The notes: generated by a model not told the origin, from the letters alone. 64,000 nt of DNA from a gamma proteobacterium HTCC2207 (GCA_000153445.1 CH672398.1:261230-325229); one strand, 5' to 3'; shown: positions 8,874 to 18,000, counted from the stretch's first letter. Program-made: numbers and translations.

Positions 8874-9671
8874 CTAGTGCATATTGCTGCGGTAATAACG
8901 GCCGGCAATTTTTGCTAGTGCCATTTTCGAGAACAGGCGGGTAATGGCCACCGTGATGCGATTGGCCAGGCCAGTGACAATGGTCGATCGACCGGCCAGG
9001 CAGGCCTCAATACCCTGCTCGGCAACTTCCCGTGGCGATTGCAGCATACTCGAGGGAACCAATAACTTGCCCCCCTGAGCTGGATTGTCCATCATTTTTG
9101 TGGCGGTATAGCCGGGGCAGAGGGCAGTGACCGTAACACCGGACTTGCTCGCCTTGAGCTCATCGTGCAGCGCCTGAGTAAACGACAGTACATAAGCCTT
9201 GGTGGCGGCATAGACATTTTGATTGGGAATCGGTGTCCAGGCGGCGAGTGAGGCGACATTTAATATATGCCCACCATTGCGGCTCGTCATATTGTTGGCA
9301 AACAGGTGGGTCAATGAGGTCAGAGCAAGAATATTGACGTTGATCATGCTCTCTTGAGTGGCCAGATCCAGCTGGGTAAAAAAGCCATTTTGTAATAGGC
9401 CGGCATTATTGATTAGAAAATCCACTTCTAATCCCTGCTCTTGAACCTGCTGAAACAGTTCCTGAGCCGCCTGAGGTGCGGCCAGATCTGCCGCCAAAAC
9501 GGTGCAGGTAATGGTTGGGTATTGGGCTTTAAGACTCTCGGCAATCTCGTCTAGCTGTGCCTGGCGACGGGACACAAGGATTAGATTGTAGCCCTTGGCA
9601 GCAAGTATTTTGCAGCACTCAAGGCCTATGCCATCGGAGGCGCCGGTTACTAATGAAGTTTTGTTTTGCAT
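8874..9671 (-). CDS. Short-chain dehydrogenase/reductase (classical SDR)
   Basis: A 265-residue classical SDR. TGASDGIGLECC at residues 9-20 binds the nucleotide, LINNAG is the NNAG motif, and LNVASLAAWTPIPNQNVYAATKAYV carries the active-site Ser and YxxxK. The C-terminal segment (VAEQGIEACLAGRSTIVTG...NRITVAITRLF) resembles the membrane-associated 3-ketoacyl/sterol-type SDRs, including DltE/YqjQ relatives. First gene of a two-gene unit with the epimerase. In the ether-lipid reading of the cluster it would be a candidate acyl- or alkyl-DHAP reductase, which is speculation. Confidence 0.88.
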   Translation of the reverse strand: MQNKTSLVTGASDGIGLECCKILAAKGYNLILVSRRQAQLDEIAESLKAQYPTITCTVLAADLAAPQAAQELFQQVQEQGLEVDFLINNAGLLQNGFFTQLDLATQESMINVNILALTSLTHLFANNMTSRNGGHILNVASLAAWTPIPNQNVYAATKAYVLSFTQALHDELKASKSGVTVTALCPGYTATKMMDNPAQGGKLLVPSSMLQSPREVAEQGIEACLAGRSTIVTGLANRITVAITRLFSKMALAKIAGRYYRSNMH

Positions 9672-9703
9672 AGTCTGTTCCGCAGGATAGGTGAGGTCGG
9701 TAC

Positions 9704-9742
9704 TTAAATTAGGAGCTTAAATTAGGCGCTTTAATTAGGCGC
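9704..9742. repeat. Three tandem 13-bp repeats (TTAAATTAGGCGC type)
   Basis: The three units are TTAAATTAGGAGC, TTAAATTAGGCGC and TTTAATTAGGCGC, directly abutting. They lie between the SDR start and the TonB-receptor terminator, that is, upstream of the SDR promoter region. They could be a regulator-binding array or replication-slippage debris. Confidence 0.7.
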
Positions 9743-9825
9743 TCTTATTAAGAGCTTTATGGTAGCGAAAAAGACTGACTGTTCACTGTCGTCAACAGTC
9801 AGAACTGTGGCAATTTCGGACATAA

Positions 9826-9858
9826 AAAAAGGACGGGGGTTGCCCGTCCTTTTTCCTT
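9826..9858 (-). terminator. Rho-independent terminator of the TonB receptor gene
   Basis: A GGACGGG...CCCGTCC hairpin with a short loop is flanked by an A run on the left and a T run on the right, so it can act in both directions. It lies about 60 bp past the receptor stop on the minus strand. Confidence 0.85.
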
Positions 9859-9870
9859 GTAGCTTTTTAT

Positions 9871-9915
9871 CTTAGTAACATATAGCTCAGTAACATTTAG
9901 CTCAGTAACACAGAG
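9871..9915. repeat. Three tandem 15-bp repeats just after the receptor stop codon
   Basis: The units CTTAGTAACATATAG, CTCAGTAACATTTAG and CTCAGTAACACAGAG abut each other. A fourth degenerate copy (CTTAGAAACTGTAG) overlaps the last codons and stop of the receptor gene. The repeats therefore seem to have grown out of the 3' end of the coding sequence. Confidence 0.75.
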
Positions 9916-9916
9916 C

Positions 9917-12586
9917 TTAGAAACTGTAGCTGAGGCGTGCGCCCCAAACTGCGCCGCGAGCCATATAGCTAAAGTGAGCACCACCGGCCAGAGGAACGTC
10001 AGCAGCACCAGTGGCCGTGATCTCATCGGTAATGTTACGACCGAAGAGCATCATGTCCCAATTTTCACCGCGGATACCGGCACGGATATTCACTTTCTCA
10101 AAACCACTCTGTATATCAATTGGGTCCAAGTCACCTGTCATGTAGTACATATCGGTGAAGTTAACATCCAGTCCAGCAAACCAAATCAAGCCATTGCTGA
10201 GAGGTTTAATATAGTCAGCCGTGATCGAGCCGGAGTAATCGGAACCTAACTGGCCACCGGAGATATCCTGAGCTGAACCAGATGGGTTGCCATCACCCAA
10301 GAACTGCTGCTGACAACCCATTGCTGAGGTCACAGGAGAGCTAGAAGTCAGGTCGCCTAACCCTAAGAGTGCAGAGGCTTGACTGGCAGTACAGCCGGCA
10401 GCATCGAATGAACCATATTCACCATCTAGGAAGGCCATTGCCAAACCTAAACGCAGTTCATCAGTTGCCTGCCAGGTCATATCCATCTCAATGCCCTGAA
10501 TTTCAGAGGATGCAGCGTTAGCTACAACAAAGCCCAAACCGACAAAGGTAGAAACCTGTTGGTCTTCATACTCACTGTTGAAATAAGCCCAGTTTAAGTT
10601 CATGGCTCCATCCAACAGCACATGCTTACCACCGATCTCAAAAGAACGTGCACTCTCATCATCGTACTCAAAACCAATTCCTGGAACAGTTCGTTGAACG
10701 GTTCCGTCAGCAAGGATGTTAGGGTTTTGATCATCTACAGAGTTAAAGCCGCCGCTTTTAAAGCCCTCGGAGTAGCTAATGTAGTACTTGCTAGTATCTG
10801 ACTGCTCCCACTGCAAATTAGCTGCTGGGATAACCTGGTTGGTCGAACGCTTCTCGTTGAAATCATGCGCCCAAACACCAAATGATGCAGATTGCAGAGC
10901 GGCCAAGAACGGCGTTTCGTTTGGCGTTGCCAAGCCAGTATAGCTAGCGGTAAGGTCGGCTTTAGCAGAGGCTTCTTTATCTTCTTCGGTATAACGCACA
11001 CCAGCAGTCAAGGTCAGCGTATCTGACAGCTCATAGGTGCCCTGGAAGAAAGCAGCCACAGTGTCTGTTGTACTTGCGTAGTTACTAACCCGACCGGCTT
11101 GGTTCCACATCGCCATGCCATCTACACCCCAGAAAGCGTTGACAGTGCCGATGCCAGTGGGCGTTCCCATCCAAGCGCCGATTGCCGCAGGGTCAGTGAC
11201 GCCCTGCGCGCCAAGAATGGCGCCGGCAATTTGCGCTTTACTGAATGCCAAGAATGACGCTGTGCCATTGGCCGGGTCGCCGAGACCAGTGATGACTTTC
11301 ATCAGGTCTGGATTTCCCAAAGTACCATCGACAATAACAGTACGGTCAATGTCCTGCTCTGCCTTAGACCAGTAAGCACCGGCAACAAATGAGAAGGTCT
11401 GATCAGTTGGAGAGGCGATGCGGAATTCCTGACTTGTCTGTTTGTATTCAGAGATATCGCTGCGACCAACAAAGGTCACTGGTAGCCAATCGGCATCCAT
11501 ACCATCTTCATAGTCATAAGTGTTTCTGCCTGTCACCGAGTGGAAGCTGTAACCATTTTTCATCTCGATATCGATACGCAATGCGGTATCGCTAGTTTGA
11601 GTGTCAGTGCCCTCGAATTTTTCCTCAGTGCGGTCTAAATCGCGACCCAGAGACTGAGCCAACGCCAAACCACCTATGGAGCGGCCATCACGAAATGCGT
11701 CGATATCGCCAGCGGCCACATTAGCAGCATAGTCTGGGAACGATGCTCCCATCATGGCGAACATAACTGAATTCGATGCAGGAATATTGGTTTCAGGGGC
11801 AAAGGTTGTTACTGCACCAGGTCCGCCAACACGGACAAAATCGCTCTCGCCGTGGGTTAACTTGATTGCTGTACTGTCATTAGGCTCCCACATAGTGGTA
11901 AACCGCCAGATAGTCTCGTCAGTTGTGGGCATAGCTGTTGGTGCACCATTCGCCGCAGTGGCAAAGCCGTTATCCATATAGCCATCATCGCTACGATCTC
12001 TAACGGCAAAGCGGAAACCAAGATTGTCAGATGGCGAATAGTTAAGGTGTGCTTCCAGTAACTCACCGTCATCGCTCTCAACCGTTGCGGCAACTTTGCC
12101 TGACATCCCTTCACCCATTTCAGGCTCTGCGGTAGTTACGTTAATCGCACCGGCCAAGGTGTTCTTGCCAAAAAGGATACCCTGTGGGCCACGCAGTACT
12201 TCCACTTGCTGTAAATCAAATAGGCCAGTTCTAATCTGGCGACTCTTGCCGTAGTGGACACCATCAACATAAACGCCGACAGACTGCTCAAAAGACTGGT
12301 TGGCACCAACGCTGATGCCGCGCATGGTGATAATGGTGTTTACCGCATTTTCTGAAATAGCAAGGTTAGGTACAAAGCCATTAAGGTCAGCAAAGCTTGT
12401 GATACCCGCATCTTTCATTCTCTCACCAGTGATGGCGGTCATAGAAATGGGTACGTCTTGAAGGCTTTCTGCGCGCTTTTGTGCGGTAACAATAATTTCT
12501 TCAAGTTGGGCAGAATATGCCCCGGTGGATATGGTCGCTATGGCTAATGTCATACTACTTAGTTTAAGAAATGAGCGTGTTTTCAT
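9917..12586 (-). CDS. TonB-dependent outer-membrane receptor
   Basis: An 889-residue receptor of the kind abundant in marine gammaproteobacteria. The signal peptide ends near GAYSA (residues 22-26). The plug starts with LEEIIVTAQKRAESLQDVPIS, a TonB-box and plug signature, and VEVLRGPQGILFGKNTLAGAINV is the conserved plug motif at about 120-142. The C-terminus ends in aromatic YSF as expected for a beta-barrel. It takes up some large or scarce substrate using proton-motive force; the ligand cannot be read from the sequence. AGGGGAAG stands just before the ATG. It points the same way as the SDR pair but is separated from it by a terminator, so it is transcribed separately. Confidence 0.92.
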   Translation of the reverse strand: MKTRSFLKLSSMTLAIATISTGAYSAQLEEIIVTAQKRAESLQDVPISMTAITGERMKDAGITSFADLNGFVPNLAISENAVNTIITMRGISVGANQSFEQSVGVYVDGVHYGKSRQIRTGLFDLQQVEVLRGPQGILFGKNTLAGAINVTTAEPEMGEGMSGKVAATVESDDGELLEAHLNYSPSDNLGFRFAVRDRSDDGYMDNGFATAANGAPTAMPTTDETIWRFTTMWEPNDSTAIKLTHGESDFVRVGGPGAVTTFAPETNIPASNSVMFAMMGASFPDYAANVAAGDIDAFRDGRSIGGLALAQSLGRDLDRTEEKFEGTDTQTSDTALRIDIEMKNGYSFHSVTGRNTYDYEDGMDADWLPVTFVGRSDISEYKQTSQEFRIASPTDQTFSFVAGAYWSKAEQDIDRTVIVDGTLGNPDLMKVITGLGDPANGTASFLAFSKAQIAGAILGAQGVTDPAAIGAWMGTPTGIGTVNAFWGVDGMAMWNQAGRVSNYASTTDTVAAFFQGTYELSDTLTLTAGVRYTEEDKEASAKADLTASYTGLATPNETPFLAALQSASFGVWAHDFNEKRSTNQVIPAANLQWEQSDTSKYYISYSEGFKSGGFNSVDDQNPNILADGTVQRTVPGIGFEYDDESARSFEIGGKHVLLDGAMNLNWAYFNSEYEDQQVSTFVGLGFVVANAASSEIQGIEMDMTWQATDELRLGLAMAFLDGEYGSFDAAGCTASQASALLGLGDLTSSSPVTSAMGCQQQFLGDGNPSGSAQDISGGQLGSDYSGSITADYIKPLSNGLIWFAGLDVNFTDMYYMTGDLDPIDIQSGFEKVNIRAGIRGENWDMMLFGRNITDEITATGAADVPLAGGAHFSYMARGAVWGARLSYSF

Positions 12587-13402
12587 TGGTCTTCCCCTGA
12601 GTGCTATTGAAGCGGTTTTTCCGCGTTTATAGTTATTCTTTTTGATAGCTGAGAAGAATTCCCTACCTGGCTTTTTTAGCCGCTTTTGTAGGGTTTTTAA
12701 GCGTTATTTTTAAACAATTCCCAGCACTTTTTTATATAGCTATCGCCTACTTTTATTATTGCTTTTAAATGGCTTCTAGAAGGTTTAAGTAAAAATAATT
12801 ATTTTAATGAACTACTGATTCTATTCACACCTAAATTGATATCCAAAATGAATTTTAATTTGGCATGCGGATATCGGTTGCTTTAGTAAGGATAATTTCA
12901 GTGAAAATCATCATAGCCCATGACTATCCTTAAGCACTGTCATAAAGCGTCACAGAGATGTCTATTTCGGTCATATTCTGCTTATGGAGACTCGGCACAC
13001 ATTCAAATGTTCAAAAAATTAATACGTAAATGATAAATATTATTTTTCTATGTCTATTTGGAATTTAAAAGTTTTTTTTAATAACAAAAAAGTTTGTATT
13101 ATTGGATTCATTCATTATCAAATAAATATTGATTTAGCCATTAAATTTATAATTTCGATTAGTCAGAATGTTGGATCAAAAATCTATCAGAAACACAAAT
13201 TATCACATTAATAATGTCCAAATGTGGTTCAAAACCTGCTCTCAGACCTGCTCTCAAACCTGTTCCCAAATATATGATTATCTTTTTGGAGATCGCCTTT
13301 AATCCTATGGCAGACTTACCTATGGGTATTATTTAATTCACCTGTGAATTGGATTCTATGGTCTATATTTACGAGACGTAAATAATTGAACAGGGATCTG
13401 TT
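12587..13402. other. Long AT-rich intergenic region between TonB receptor and ugd
   Basis: About 816 bp with no believable gene on either strand. It is much richer in A+T than its neighbours, with many poly-A/T runs. At 13235-13270 there are three abutting 12-bp units (CCTGCTCTCAGA, CCTGCTCTCAAA, CCTGTTCCCAAA). It must hold the promoters of both divergent genes. A CAGGGA Shine-Dalgarno at 13391-13396 serves ugd. I see no confident operator. Confidence 0.6.
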
Positions 13403-14683
13403 TTGAAGATAACAATTTTTGGAAGTGGATACGTGGGTCTAGTCACCGGGGCCTGTTTTGCCAATGTTGGCAACCAAGTGATCTGTGTCGATATAGATCA
13501 GGACAAAGTCGATGCCCTAAATGCTGATCAGGTGCCAATTTATGAGCCGGGCCTTGAAAGCTATCTCAGCAGCTCACTGGCGGATGGCAGTATCAAATTT
13601 ACCACTGACGCAGCAATGGCGGTGCAGCATGGCGAGATGATATTTATCGGCGTGGGTACTCCAGCCAATAAAGATGGTTCTGCTGATCTGCAGTATGTGC
13701 TCAATGTCGCCAGCAGTATTGGTACGCATATGGATGGCTATAAAGCGGTGGTCAACAAGTCCACTGTTCCGGTAGGTAGTGCCGACTTAGTCGCAGAGAA
13801 AATTCAGGTGGCCCTCGACAAACGCGGGGTTGACTGGGGCTTTAGTGTGGCATCCAATCCAGAGTTTCTAAAAGAGGGCGCGGCACTGGCCGACTTCACT
13901 CGTCCCGATCGGATTATTGTCGGCACAGACAGTGCTCGGGTCGAAGAGATGATGCAGGAGCTCTATGCGCCCTATAATCGTCAGCGCGACAAACTCATCT
14001 TTATGGATGTGCGCTCTGCGGAATTGACTAAATACGCGGCTAACTCGATGCTGGCGACAAAAATCAGCTTTATCAACGAGATTGCCAATATTGCCGAGCT
14101 TGTGGGGGCAGATATTGAGCAGGTTAGGGTTGGCATGGGTTCAGATGCACGCATAGGTTACAGTTTTATCTACCCCGGCTGCGGTTTTGGCGGTTCCTGT
14201 TTCCCCAAAGATCTACGCGCCATGGAGGCTACGGCAATTAATGTGTGCTACCAACCGAAGCTGTTAAGTGCAGTGACAGCGGTGAACGATGAGCAAAAGC
14301 ATCGCCTATTCGACAAAGTTTCGGATTATTTTAATGGTGACTTAGGTGGCAAAACCGTGGCATTGTGGGGCTTAGCGTTTAAACCTGGCACCGACGATAT
14401 GCGGGAGGCGCCCAGTCGTCTATTAATGGAGGCTTTGTGGCGTCAGGGAGCCTCAGTGCGTGCTTATGACCCCCATGCTATGGAAGCCACACAAGCGATT
14501 TATGGGTCGCGCAGTGATTTACTGCTCTGTGGTACTAAAGAGGCTGCTCTCAGTGGCGCCGATATATTGGTAGTGTGCACTGAGTGGAAGCCATTTTGGT
14601 CGCCAGACTTTAGTGAGATAAAGGCGGCGCTAACCTATCCGGTTATTTTTGATGGCCGTAATCTCTATACCCCAGCCGCTTAA
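13403..14683 (+). CDS. ugd: UDP-glucose 6-dehydrogenase, apparently frameshifted near its 3' end
   Basis: It oxidises UDP-glucose to UDP-glucuronate with two NAD+, supplying surface polysaccharides. The TTG start ([16 protein letters not shown]) has CAGGGA six bases upstream. Visible motifs are [42 protein letters not shown] with the catalytic Cys, and [18 protein letters not shown]. The frame stops after [11 protein letters not shown] at 426 residues. The family normally continues (NLYxPxxLKxHGFEYFxIGR), and exactly that sequence, [14 protein letters not shown], is present in the -1 frame right across the stop. One lost base near 14676 would explain it. The core enzyme may still work, since catalytic residues are all upstream. 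Confidence 0.9.
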   Translation: MKITIFGSGYVGLVTGACFANVGNQVICVDIDQDKVDALNADQVPIYEPGLESYLSSSLADGSIKFTTDAAMAVQHGEMIFIGVGTPANKDGSADLQYVLNVASSIGTHMDGYKAVVNKSTVPVGSADLVAEKIQVALDKRGVDWGFSVASNPEFLKEGAALADFTRPDRIIVGTDSARVEEMMQELYAPYNRQRDKLIFMDVRSAELTKYAANSMLATKISFINEIANIAELVGADIEQVRVGMGSDARIGYSFIYPGCGFGGSCFPKDLRAMEATAINVCYQPKLLSAVTAVNDEQKHRLFDKVSDYFNGDLGGKTVALWGLAFKPGTDDMREAPSRLLMEALWRQGASVRAYDPHAMEATQAIYGSRSDLLLCGTKEAALSGADILVVCTEWKPFWSPDFSEIKAALTYPVIFDGRNLYTPAA

Positions 14684-14823
14684 AAGAGCATGGCCTGCAA
14701 TACTTTGCCATTGGCCGTCAGAATTACCTTGAAGATCGCGCTGCAGTACCTAAAGGCAAGCCGATTGATGATTTAGACACGTCCATAGAGATCCTCAAAG
14801 CGGACAATATCGTCCTCTCCTAA
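14680..14823 (+). pseudogene. ugd: Displaced C-terminus of ugd in the -1 frame
   Basis: Reading TTA AAA GAG CAT from 14680 gives [20 protein letters not shown] and then continues to a TAA at 14821-14823. This frame matches the usual C-terminal tail of UDP-glucose dehydrogenases up to AIGR. The last 51 bases run antisense into the end of manC. There is no slippery heptamer at the junction, so a point deletion or sequence error is more likely than programmed frameshifting. Confidence 0.75.
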
Positions 14824-16182
14824 ATAAGTACCGGACTGGATTTCAATAAGCTCAATGGGTATTTTGCCCGGATTCTCAAGGCTGTGAACTGCGCCTATTG
14901 GAATATAGATCGATTCGTTTTCACAGATTAGGCGTTCAACATTGTCTATGCTGACTTTGGCCGTGCCGCTGACTACCACCCAGTGCTCGGCGCGATGGTG
15001 GTGCATCTGTACGGAAAGTTTGGCGTCGGGTTTTATGGTGATGCGCTTGACCTGAAAGCGAGAGCCCTGATCCATGGAGTCGTATTTCCCCCAGGGGCGA
15101 TAGACCTCGCGATGATGGATATATTCCGAGCGCTGCTCGACCTTTAGAATATCAACCAGCTGTTTTATCTTCTCCACATGGTCTTTGTGGGCAACCAACA
15201 GCGCATCTTTGGTATCGACAATCACCAGATCATTGATACCCAGAGTCGCCACCAGTTTATGCTCGGCATGCACATAATTGTTGCGGCTCTCTATGCCTAT
15301 AGTATCGCCGATTGCAACGTTGCCCTGATCATTTTTAGGCAACATATCAAGCAGCGATGACCAGCTGCCGAGATCATTCCACTGAGGGTCCATGGGCATA
15401 ACCATGGCATTGGTTGTTTTTTCCATCACTGCATAGTCAATGGATTCGGCAGGGCAGGCAGAAAAGAGATTGGTATCCGGGCGGACAAAATCCATATCCA
15501 CTGTATTGGTCTGCCATGACCTTTGGCAAGCGGTGTAAATGTCGGGGCGCAGTTTCTGCAGTTCCGTCAGAAAAGCATCACCGCGAAACAAAAATATACC
15601 GCTATTCCAGAGGTAATCGCCACTGGCTAACAAATCTTCGGCCTTCTCAAGATCAGGCTTCTCAATAAATTCACCGATCTTTTGAGGCTGGTCTGCGATC
15701 AATGGCTCGGTGCTTTTAATATAGCCATAGCCAGTGGCCGGATGACTGGGCCTAATGCCGAAGGTAATCAACGCTCCGCTGATGGCGGCTTTTTCTGCAG
15801 CGCCGACCGCGGCGAGAAACGCCTGAGGATTATCCATATGATGATGTGCTGGCAAGACCAGCAGGGTGGCGTCTTGATCTATATCCTTGGCCAATAGTGC
15901 AGCCAAACAGATAGCCGGAGCTGTGTTGCGGCCACAGGGCTCTAAGATAATACCGTTGTGCTCAGAGCCTGCTATGCGCAATTTTTCGGCGGCGATAAAG
16001 CGATGATCTTCGTTGCAGACAACAATCGGTGCTGCGCAGTTGAGTCCCTTGAGGCGCGCTAGGGTTGCCTGCAACATCGTCTGTTTACCAACAAGAGGCA
16101 AGAACTGTTTTGGGTAGAGCTGCCGAGATAGGGGCCAGAGTCGAGTGCCGGAGCCCCCAGCAATAATCACAGGTTGGAGCAT
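14773..16182 (-). CDS. manC: Mannose-1-phosphate guanylyltransferase / mannose-6-phosphate isomerase
   Basis: A 469-residue bifunctional type II enzyme that makes GDP-mannose and can also interconvert fructose-6-P and mannose-6-P. The start MLQPVIIAGGSGTRLWPLSR contains the pyrophosphorylase signature GGSGTRLWPLSR, and AAGGA lies upstream of the ATG at 16182. FIEKP and LWNSGIFLF lie mid-protein. The C-terminal cupin isomerase domain has QMHHHRAEHWVVVSGTAKV and SIYIPIGAVHSLENPG. It works upstream of GDP-sugar-dependent polysaccharides together with the phosphomannomutase at 62-63 kb. Its 3' end overlaps the displaced ugd tail. Confidence 0.93.
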   Translation of the reverse strand: MLQPVIIAGGSGTRLWPLSRQLYPKQFLPLVGKQTMLQATLARLKGLNCAAPIVVCNEDHRFIAAEKLRIAGSEHNGIILEPCGRNTAPAICLAALLAKDIDQDATLLVLPAHHHMDNPQAFLAAVGAAEKAAISGALITFGIRPSHPATGYGYIKSTEPLIADQPQKIGEFIEKPDLEKAEDLLASGDYLWNSGIFLFRGDAFLTELQKLRPDIYTACQRSWQTNTVDMDFVRPDTNLFSACPAESIDYAVMEKTTNAMVMPMDPQWNDLGSWSSLLDMLPKNDQGNVAIGDTIGIESRNNYVHAEHKLVATLGINDLVIVDTKDALLVAHKDHVEKIKQLVDILKVEQRSEYIHHREVYRPWGKYDSMDQGSRFQVKRITIKPDAKLSVQMHHHRAEHWVVVSGTAKVSIDNVERLICENESIYIPIGAVHSLENPGKIPIELIEIQSGTYLGEDDIVRFEDLYGRV

Positions 16183-16280
16183 GAAAAATCCTTTTTGATG
16201 ATGTATATCCGTTTTACAAAGTCTTATTTGGCGATAAGCTATCACCTGCCTAACTGTAGTTCGAATTGTCTTAAATTTCC

Positions 16281-16309
16281 TTGGCAGAGTTGTGGGGCTT
16301 GTGTAGAAT
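16281..16309 (+). promoter_or_regulatory. Sigma70-type promoter for tRNA-Val
   Basis: TTGGCA at 16281-16286 and TAGAAT at 16304-16309 with exactly 17 bp between them. Transcription would start around 16316, a dozen bases before the mature tRNA. Confidence 0.75.
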
Positions 16310-16327
16310 GCGCCGGTCGGAAGAGAT

Positions 16328-16404
16328 AGGAGCATAGCTCAGTTGGTTAGAGCACTTGCATGACATGCAAGGGGTCCGCAGTTCGAGTCTGCGTGTTCCT
16401 ACCA
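16328..16404 (+). tRNA. tRNA-Val (anticodon GAC)
   Basis: A 77-nt cloverleaf. Acceptor AGGAGCA pairs with TGTTCCT. The D-arm is GCTC-AGTTGGTTA-GAGC, the anticodon arm CTTGC-ATGACAT-GCAAG with anticodon GAC, and the T-arm CGCAG-TTCGAGT-CTGCG. The discriminator A and encoded CCA follow. Confidence 0.95.
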
Positions 16405-16444
16405 TCTCTTCAGATTCAGCAGCCCTTAGAGTTGCGCCGATTTT

Positions 16445-16482
16445 AAAACCCTTGCGAACTCTAGTTTGTAAGGGTTTTTTTC
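16445..16482 (+). terminator. Rho-independent terminator after tRNA-Val
   Basis: AAAACCCTTGC pairs with GTAAGGGTTTT around a ~13-base loop and runs into a stretch of seven T. It lies 40 bp past the tRNA. Confidence 0.8.
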
Positions 16483-16658
16483 GTTTCAGAGTCAGGGGTC
16501 TGCATAAGCTCTCGATTTATCTCAGCGACTTTGATAACGCCACTCTAGTCTCAACTATTTGTGCTCAGCTAACTTAGTTCTGGTTAGCTGCTATTGTTTA
16601 ATGGCAAGTTATAACCTCAAGACTGATTTACAGTCGCCGTAATGTCAGGAGTTTAGGG

Positions 16659-16955
16659 ATGAACCGATTTACCTTGTCGCGCGGATTTACAATTGTCGAG
16701 CTAATGATCACCCTGGCCATCGCCGCCATTTTATTGGCTGTTGCTGTGCCGTCATTCACCGGTTTTGTGCAAAAATGTGCGGTCAGCCAAAAGACACTAC
16801 AGGTGCACAACGCGCTAGAATTAGCCCGGGGTCTTGCGCTATCGCAGCGTCAGGTGTGGACGGAATGCACTGTGGATGCGTCAAATAGCTGTGTGAGTAG
16901 CGCAGGTCTGCGCCTATTAGTTTTTCGCGATGACAATGACAATAATGACTTTTAG
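16659..16955 (+). CDS. Short type IV pseudopilin (GspH/FimT-like), probably truncated
   Basis: 98 residues. RGFTIVELMITLAIAAILLAVAVPSF at the start is a textbook prepilin peptidase site (G|FxxxE) plus hydrophobic helix. ALELARGLALSQRQ is the next helix typical of FimT/GspH. These proteins usually reach 150-170 residues, and after LLVFRDDNDNNDF one expects a further strand set; instead a TAG appears at 16953. The same frame stays open for about 37 more codons beyond the TAG. It is either a decayed minor pilin or an unusually short one. It stands alone between the tRNA terminator and nadE, and AGGAG precedes the ATG. Confidence 0.75.
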   Translation: MNRFTLSRGFTIVELMITLAIAAILLAVAVPSFTGFVQKCAVSQKTLQVHNALELARGLALSQRQVWTECTVDASNSCVSSAGLRLLVFRDDNDNNDF

Positions 16956-17166
16956 GCTGCAGCAGTGGTCGAGAACAGATTGCTGTCACTGTTTTCGAAA
17001 AAGATAGGCGAGGAATCTAGGTGGCCCAGCCAGAGTAACAGGGCGGAGAGGATTACCCGATAGCCTGAGTAAAACGTCAGTAACCTAGACTGGGCGTAGT
17101 TGTACTGCGATGCTTCCTGCATACTGAGATCTCCATCCAAATTGGAGGTAACTCAACCAGCGTTAC

Positions 17167-18000
17167 TTAGTCGTAGATTGTCGCTATGGCCAAACGCTTG
17201 TGTTGAGTTTTGTTGTAAATCGCAATCAGCCTATCCTCGGCTTCTTGAGAGACTGTTTTGTTTTCAAGAAAATTATCAATTTCGTCATAGCTCAGCCCAA
17301 GAACCTGTTCATCGGCTTTTTGTGGTGTTAGACATTCCAGATCCGCAGTAGGCGTTTTTATCACTAGTGAATCTGGTGCGCCAAGGGTTTTGGCTAGCAG
17401 GCGTACCTGACGCTTGCTCAGTCCAAACAGTGGCGCCAAGTCACAGGCACCGTCGCCAAATTTAGTATAGAAGCCGGTAATATTTTCTGCCGAGTGATCT
17501 GTGCCCAATACCAAGCCACCGAGAATACCGGCTATTTCGTATTGTGAGGCCATTCGCGCGCGGGCTTTTAAATTGCCTTTTGCAAAATCGGTGACATCTT
17601 CGTTCTGAGGGTGCAGGCCGTTCTCGGCCAGTGTGTGACAGACGCTGTCATGAATAGCATCCGCACCTTTTTTAATATTAACCGTAAGGCTCTTGCTGGG
17701 CTGAATAAAGCTCAGTGCCACCTGGGCATCATCTTCATCCATCTGCACACCATAGGGTAGGCGCACAGCAATAAACTGATAGTCATCGCAACTCTGTTCG
17801 GCATTTAGTTGCTCCACCGAGAGCTGCGCAAGGCGGCCACAGGTTGATGAATCAACGCCGCCGCTAATACCCAACACTAGGGTTTTACAGCCAGCCGCTG
17901 TGAGCTGATTTTTAATAAATTGAATTCTGCGTTGAATTTCTAACTGCGGATCAATCTCTGGCAAAACCCGCATTTCTTCGATAATAGCTGCCTTGTTCAT
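17167..18000 (-). CDS. nadE: NH3-dependent NAD synthetase
   Basis: A 277-residue enzyme that amidates nicotinate adenine dinucleotide to NAD+ using ATP and ammonia. [18 protein letters not shown] near residue 42 is the PP-loop. [10 protein letters not shown] and [27 protein letters not shown] are the conserved dimer and active-site segments, followed by KTPTADLE. The length matches the short, ammonia-dependent form (no glutaminase domain). It is 34 bp downstream of bamD on the same strand, so the two may be co-transcribed. Confidence 0.95.
   Translation of the reverse strand: MNKAAIIEEMRVLPEIDPQLEIQRRIQFIKNQLTAAGCKTLVLGISGGVDSSTCGRLAQLSVEQLNAEQSCDDYQFIAVRLPYGVQMDEDDAQVALSFIQPSKSLTVNIKKGADAIHDSVCHTLAENGLHPQNEDVTDFAKGNLKARARMASQYEIAGILGGLVLGTDHSAENITGFYTKFGDGACDLAPLFGLSKRQVRLLAKTLGAPDSLVIKTPTADLECLTPQKADEQVLGLSYDEIDNFLENKTVSQEAEDRLIAIYNKTQHKRLAIATIYD

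Noticed and set aside
9704-9915. CRISPR array
   Set aside because: The repeats abut with no spacers and there are no cas genes in the window.
14670-14690. Programmed -1 frameshifting in ugd
   Set aside because: The codons before the shift (GCC GCT) cannot re-pair one base back and there is no X XXY YYZ heptamer in phase or stable stem after it; a plain indel is simpler.
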